Positions 5,909-8,748 of a DNA stretch of 8,748 bases are shown piece after piece. The DNA is from Erysipelotrichaceae bacterium (GTDB lineage Bacteria > Bacillota_I > Bacilli_A > Erysipelotrichales > Erysipelotrichaceae), in NCBI GenBank assembly GCA_020026035.1, contig JAHHRC010000054.1, positions 1 to 8,748 on the forward strand, in the 5' to 3' direction. The translations under genes were made by a program, and so were the position numbers. Every line of letters starts with the position of its first letter. Positions within the stretch are counted from its first letter, which is position 1. A model generated the notes under the pieces. That model was given only the letters and a program-made list of their open reading frames with translations, was not told the DNA's origin and did no database searches.

Positions 5909-5921
5909 TCGAAGAATTAAA

Positions 5922-5951
5922 ATGACTTATTCTTGTTAAGTTTGGTATAAT
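5922..5951 (+). promoter_or_regulatory. Promoter of the HAD-murA operon
   Basis: A perfect TATAAT (5946-5951) with a TGG extension (5943-5945). The -35 ATGACT (5922-5927, 4 of 6) lies 18 bases upstream. The start near 5958 gives a leader of about 53 bases. Confidence 0.75.
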
Positions 5952-5961
5952 TGGACACAGG

Positions 5962-5999
5962 GTTTCTTTTTTTAGGAACTTTGAACTTGCATTAGAAAC
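5962..5999 (+). other. Alternative base-pairing in the HAD-murA leader
   Basis: GTTTCT (5962-5967) can pair either with AGGAAC (5974-5979, around a T6 loop, one wobble) or with AGAAAC (5994-5999), which touches the ribosome site GAGG (6000-6003). The two pairings exclude each other. Arms are short (6 pairs), so any regulatory role is inference. Confidence 0.3.
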
Positions 6000-6010
6000 G
6001 AGGTGCGTGG

Positions 6011-6664
6011 ATGGTTGAAGCGGTGTTATTTGATATGGACGGTATTCTGTATGATAGCGAAGGCTTTTATATGGAAGGTACGTATCAATTGATGAAATCC
6101 TTTGGCTACAAGGGCGATAAGAAGTCGTTGAATTGTGTGGTTGGTACAACGATGGACAAGACGTTTGCGTTGTTGTCGGAGTTGTTGGATCACAAAGTAA
6201 GTCCAATGGAGTTACGAATTGCGAATGATGCCTACTATGAAGCACATCCACTAAACTATAAGGACATTATGTTTAAGGGGATTCCTGATGTGTTGAAAGA
6301 GTTTCAACAGGCGGGAATTAAGATAGCATGTTGTTCAAGTTCACCTTTGCAATGTATATATGATAGTCTTGATGCGATGGGTATCAAGGAGTACTTTGAT
6401 TTTGTAGAATCAGGCGATAATCTTGAACATCCTAAGCCAAGTGGCGACATTTATGAAATGGCGGCGAAGGCGTTGGGTGTTGATTGTAGTGCTTGTGTTG
6501 TGTATGAGGATTCAAGAATTGGCATTGAAGCAGGGAAGAATGCGGGGATGGTTGTTGTTGGAAGAATTGATACACGGTTTGAGCAGGATCAAAGCGAAGC
6601 GGACTTTCTTGTAAAAGATGAATATGAGATGAAACAAATAGTCCTAAAAGGAAGGATGTTATGA
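6011..6664 (+). CDS. HAD-superfamily phosphatase (beta-phosphoglucomutase-like branch)
   Basis: A 217-residue cytoplasmic haloacid-dehalogenase-fold hydrolase. Motif I is FDMDGILYDSE with nucleophile D8 and acid/base D10. A four-helix cap (about 15-85) follows, as in subfamily I enzymes. Motif II is in CCSSSP (serines 109-111), motif III is K142 in HPKPSGDIY, and motif IV is E166-D167 in VYEDSRIGIEAG. All catalytic parts are intact. The cap type and the YEDS motif resemble beta-phosphoglucomutases and sugar-phosphate, phosphoglycolate or nucleotide phosphatases; the true substrate cannot be decided. The start has GAGG seven bases upstream. Its TGA overlaps the murA start (ATGA), so both proteins are made together, and a housecleaning role for a phosphorylated metabolite near peptidoglycan or glycolytic sugar metabolism is a fair guess only. 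Confidence 0.88.
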   Translation: MVEAVLFDMDGILYDSEGFYMEGTYQLMKSFGYKGDKKSLNCVVGTTMDKTFALLSELLDHKVSPMELRIANDAYYEAHPLNYKDIMFKGIPDVLKEFQQAGIKIACCSSSPLQCIYDSLDAMGIKEYFDFVESGDNLEHPKPSGDIYEMAAKALGVDCSACVVYEDSRIGIEAGKNAGMVVVGRIDTRFEQDQSEADFLVKDEYEMKQIVLKGRML

Positions 6665-7938
6665 TGGAAGAAGTCATTCGAATAAAAGGAGGCAAGCGTC
6701 TTAACGGTAGCGTTACGGTATCGGGGGCGAAGAATGCCACAGTTGCCTTGATTCCTGCGGTCGTATTGGCCAATGGGCCAGTTACACTAACAGGTGTTCC
6801 AGGGATTGAAGATGTGGATGCCTTGAGTGAGATTTTAGGCTTATTGAAAGTAAGTGTTGTAAAGAAGGATGAAACGCATTTGGTGTTTGATCCGACAAAT
6901 ATGGAGAATGTGGACTTAGATGCAGATGTGGTTACGAAGTTGCGTGCTTCGTATTACTTCATGGGGGCGTTGCTTGGAAAGTATGGCAAGGTTCGGATGA
7001 AGATGCCAGGTGGTTGTTATCTTGGGCCACGTCCAATTGATTTGCATATCAAGGGCTTTGAGGCGTTGGGTGCAGATGTTGTGTATGAACGTGGTTGTTA
7101 TGTGATCGAAGCGAAGGAATTGAAGGGAAATCATATTTTCTTAGATATCGCTTCGGTTGGGGCAACGATTAATATTATGATGGCTGCGGTATATGCCAAG
7201 GGTCGTACGATTATTGAAAACGCCGCGAAGGAACCGGAGATTATTGACGTTGCGACATTGCTCAATAAAATGGGTGCACATGTCCGTGGGGCTGGTACGA
7301 ATGTGATTACGATTGATGGTGTGAATCATTTGAATGGATGTTTCCACGAAATTATTCCAGATCGTATTGAAGCTGGGACATTTGTGGTGATGGCTGCTTG
7401 TTGTAGTGATAAGATGGAAATCTTGAATGTGATTCCTAAGCATATTGAGTCGCTACTATTGAAGCTTGAGGAAAGTGGCGTGAAGATGGATATTGGGGTA
7501 GATCGTGTTACGGTGTATGGCAATCAAGTCTTAAAGCCAATTGAAGTCACAACAAAGCCTTATCCTGGGTTTGCGACGGACTTGCAACAACCCTTAACGG
7601 CATTATTAACACAAGTGAATGGTGTGAGTCGAGTATCGGATACGATATACAAAGAGCGCTTTAAGCATTGTATGGAACTACAACGTATGGGTGCGAATAT
7701 TGAAGTGGGCGATGGTTGTTGTGAAGTGCATGGGCCTACGAAATTATATGGTAGTAAAGTAACGGCGACGGATTTACGTTGTGGAGCGAGTTTGGTGATT
7801 GCTGGCTTGCTTGCCGAAGGGGAAACGGAGATTCATGATGTGTATCATATTGATCGTGGATATGACAACATTGATGGAAAGCTTCGTGATCTTGGAGCGA
7901 TGATTGAACGTGGCGAAGCTGAGCCAATTCGTGGTTAA
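6661..7938 (+). CDS. murA: UDP-N-acetylglucosamine 1-carboxyvinyltransferase, MurZ/MurAB type
   Basis: This 425-residue enzyme transfers enolpyruvate from PEP to UDP-GlcNAc, the first committed step of peptidoglycan synthesis, in the cytoplasm. Both inside-out alpha/beta domains are complete. Key residues are K24-N25 in SGAKN, R95 in KLRAS, active-site C119 in PGGCYLGPRPIDLH (the fosfomycin target cysteine), and the catalytic Asp D307 in PYPGFATDLQQP. The C-terminal half has the usual RFKHCMELQRMGA and DLRCGASLVIAGL segments. Bacillota often carry two copies; the place after fba matches B. subtilis murAB (murZ), so this is probably the second paralogue, but one genome window cannot show whether another exists. 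Start: ATG at 6661 has AAGGA eight bases upstream; ATG at 6664 is an alternative one codon later. It is coupled to the HAD gene. Confidence 0.94.
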   Translation: MMEEVIRIKGGKRLNGSVTVSGAKNATVALIPAVVLANGPVTLTGVPGIEDVDALSEILGLLKVSVVKKDETHLVFDPTNMENVDLDADVVTKLRASYYFMGALLGKYGKVRMKMPGGCYLGPRPIDLHIKGFEALGADVVYERGCYVIEAKELKGNHIFLDIASVGATINIMMAAVYAKGRTIIENAAKEPEIIDVATLLNKMGAHVRGAGTNVITIDGVNHLNGCFHEIIPDRIEAGTFVVMAACCSDKMEILNVIPKHIESLLLKLEESGVKMDIGVDRVTVYGNQVLKPIEVTTKPYPGFATDLQQPLTALLTQVNGVSRVSDTIYKERFKHCMELQRMGANIEVGDGCCEVHGPTKLYGSKVTATDLRCGASLVIAGLLAEGETEIHDVYHIDRGYDNIDGKLRDLGAMIERGEAEPIRG

Positions 7939-7939
7939 T

Positions 7940-7970
7940 GACATTAGGTATTTTACCTAGTGTCTTTTTT
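7940..7970 (+). terminator. Rho-independent terminator of the HAD-murA operon
   Basis: An 11-pair stem (7940-7950 with 7954-7964, one T-G wobble) with the loop TTT and a run of six T (7965-7970). It begins two bases after the murA stop codon. No clear promoter is seen between it and cutC. Confidence 0.92.
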
Positions 7971-8011
7971 AATTGGTGGGAGTATTCTATAGGTAGAAAT
8001 GAGGTGTATTT

Positions 8012-8748
8012 ATGCTTGTGGAAGTTTGTTGTGGTGGTTATGTGGATTGTTTACGTGCGTATCAGGGTGGTGCGAAGCGTGTTGAATTGAATACGGCGTT
8101 AGCACTTGGTGGTTTAACGGCGAATGTGACGGATTTGAAGCTTGTAAAGAAGAATACACCGTTAGAAGTGATTTGTATGGTGCGTTGTCGAGGTGCTGGT
8201 TTTTGTTATAGCGAAGATGAAGTGACTGCGATGTTTGAAGCGGCGAAAGATTTGTTGGAAGCTGGAGCAGATGGGATTGCCTTTGGATTTTTGAAGGAAG
8301 ATCGAAGTGTTGATGAAGTGTTGACAAGGAAGATGGTAGAGCTTGTGCATAGGTATGGAAAGTGTGCAGTATTCCATCGGGCATTTGATTGTGTTGTGGA
8401 TATGCATCAAGCGATGGAGCGTTTACTTGTGTGTGGATGTGATCGCGTGTTAACGAGTGGATTAAAGAAAACAGCAATTGAAGGGGCAAGTAGTGTTGGT
8501 GAGCTTGTCTCGTTGTATGGTGATCGAATTGAGATTCTTGCAGGCTGTGGCATACGGCCTGACAATGTGATGGATTTAGTGTATACGAGTCATGTGAAGC
8601 AGGTGCATGCGTCTTGTATGGACTTTGAGCATGATGTGACTACATATGGAAATGAAGTGAACTATTCGTATTTAGGAAATGATACGTATGGGGAAGTAAG
8701 TGTTTCAATGGTGGATAACTTGTTGAATGCATTTGACGTGTTTCTTGA
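8012..8748 (+). CDS. cutC: CutC family protein (copper homeostasis-like), 3' end beyond window
   Basis: An open frame of 245 codons starts at ATG 8012, with GAGG seven bases upstream, and runs off the right edge. It is not far from complete, since family members are about 210-270 residues. It follows the CutC (PF03932) TIM-barrel pattern: VEVCCGGYVDCL at the start, RVELN (23-27), GGLT (33-36), VRCRGAGFCYS (57-67), VFHRAFD (120-126), RVLTSG (145-150), AGCGIRPDN (177-185) and VHASC (198-202). The family was linked to copper tolerance in E. coli, but its biochemical role remains unsettled. Oddities: the family RPRGGDFCYS motif reads RCRGAGFCYS here, and there are 12 cysteines in 245 residues. 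No copper-handling gene is nearby in the window. Promoter not recognisable; it may depend on read-through or on a weak promoter in 7971-8000. Confidence 0.87.
   Translation, partial: MLVEVCCGGYVDCLRAYQGGAKRVELNTALALGGLTANVTDLKLVKKNTPLEVICMVRCRGAGFCYSEDEVTAMFEAAKDLLEAGADGIAFGFLKEDRSVDEVLTRKMVELVHRYGKCAVFHRAFDCVVDMHQAMERLLVCGCDRVLTSGLKKTAIEGASSVGELVSLYGDRIEILAGCGIRPDNVMDLVYTSHVKQVHASCMDFEHDVTTYGNEVNYSYLGNDTYGEVSVSMVDNLLNAFDVFL

Noticed and set aside
5859..6251. A 130-codon minus-strand open frame across the fba terminator and HAD start
   Set aside because: It spans a terminator, a promoter and the HAD gene in antisense and resembles no protein family.
7971..8011. A promoter for cutC with -10 TATTCT at 7983-7988
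   Set aside because: Only 4 of 6 matches, no acceptable -35 and no extended -10, so I could not support it as a feature.
8010..8489. A 159-codon minus-strand open frame opposite cutC
   Set aside because: His/Ser/Gln-rich, low-complexity translation antisense to a clear CutC frame; caused by codon bias, with no ribosome site.

Overview
The window reads as a chromosomal segment of a low-GC Gram-positive bacterium (Bacillota). The delta subunit of RNA polymerase (rpoE) followed by class II aldolase and a MurA-type enzyme is a Bacillota arrangement. Other supporting signs are a lipobox signal peptide, strong AGGAGG-type ribosome sites and U-tract terminators. An Erysipelotrichia-like anaerobe is my best guess from protein style and the compacted gene order, but the sequence alone does not prove it. 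There is no sign of a phage, insertion sequence, CRISPR array or structural RNA gene.

Layout. Positions 1-149 hold the 3' end of ispF (plus strand), which stops inside a strong hairpin terminator. Positions 170-2679 hold a two-gene minus-strand carbohydrate module: a surface lipoprotein with a GH43-type beta-propeller (1480-2679), then an SLC45-like MFS sugar transporter (170-1393). Each has its own promoter and a terminator lies between them. The transporter promoter overlaps a very good CcpA-type cre site. The lipoprotein promoter is placed so that transcription should begin at the ATG itself, implying a leaderless mRNA.

From 2769 on, everything is on the plus strand and looks like housekeeping. 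An HD-domain dNTPase (YwfO type) is translationally coupled to a DUF1934/YwiB protein. Next come rpoE, fba, a HAD phosphatase coupled to murA (murZ/murAB type), and a cutC gene that runs off the right edge. The rpoE, fba, HAD-murA and cutC units are separated by promoters, terminators or both. The order ywiB - rpoE - fba - murA matches the Bacillus subtilis region ywiB - argS ... rpoE - pyrG - ... - fbaA - ... - murAB, with argS, pyrG and spo0F absent here.

The plus strand is G+T rich throughout, even across the minus-strand genes. This suggests it is the leading strand and that the sugar module lies on the lagging strand. The aldolase stands out by codon choice (many C-ending codons), as expected for a highly expressed gene.

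I did not find an unmistakably new system. The best leads are the leaderless lipoprotein mRNA, two related cre-like sites placed for opposite effects (repression of the transporter, possible activation of fba), and leader hairpins before rpoE and before HAD-murA. No gene-free stretch exceeds about 160 bases.
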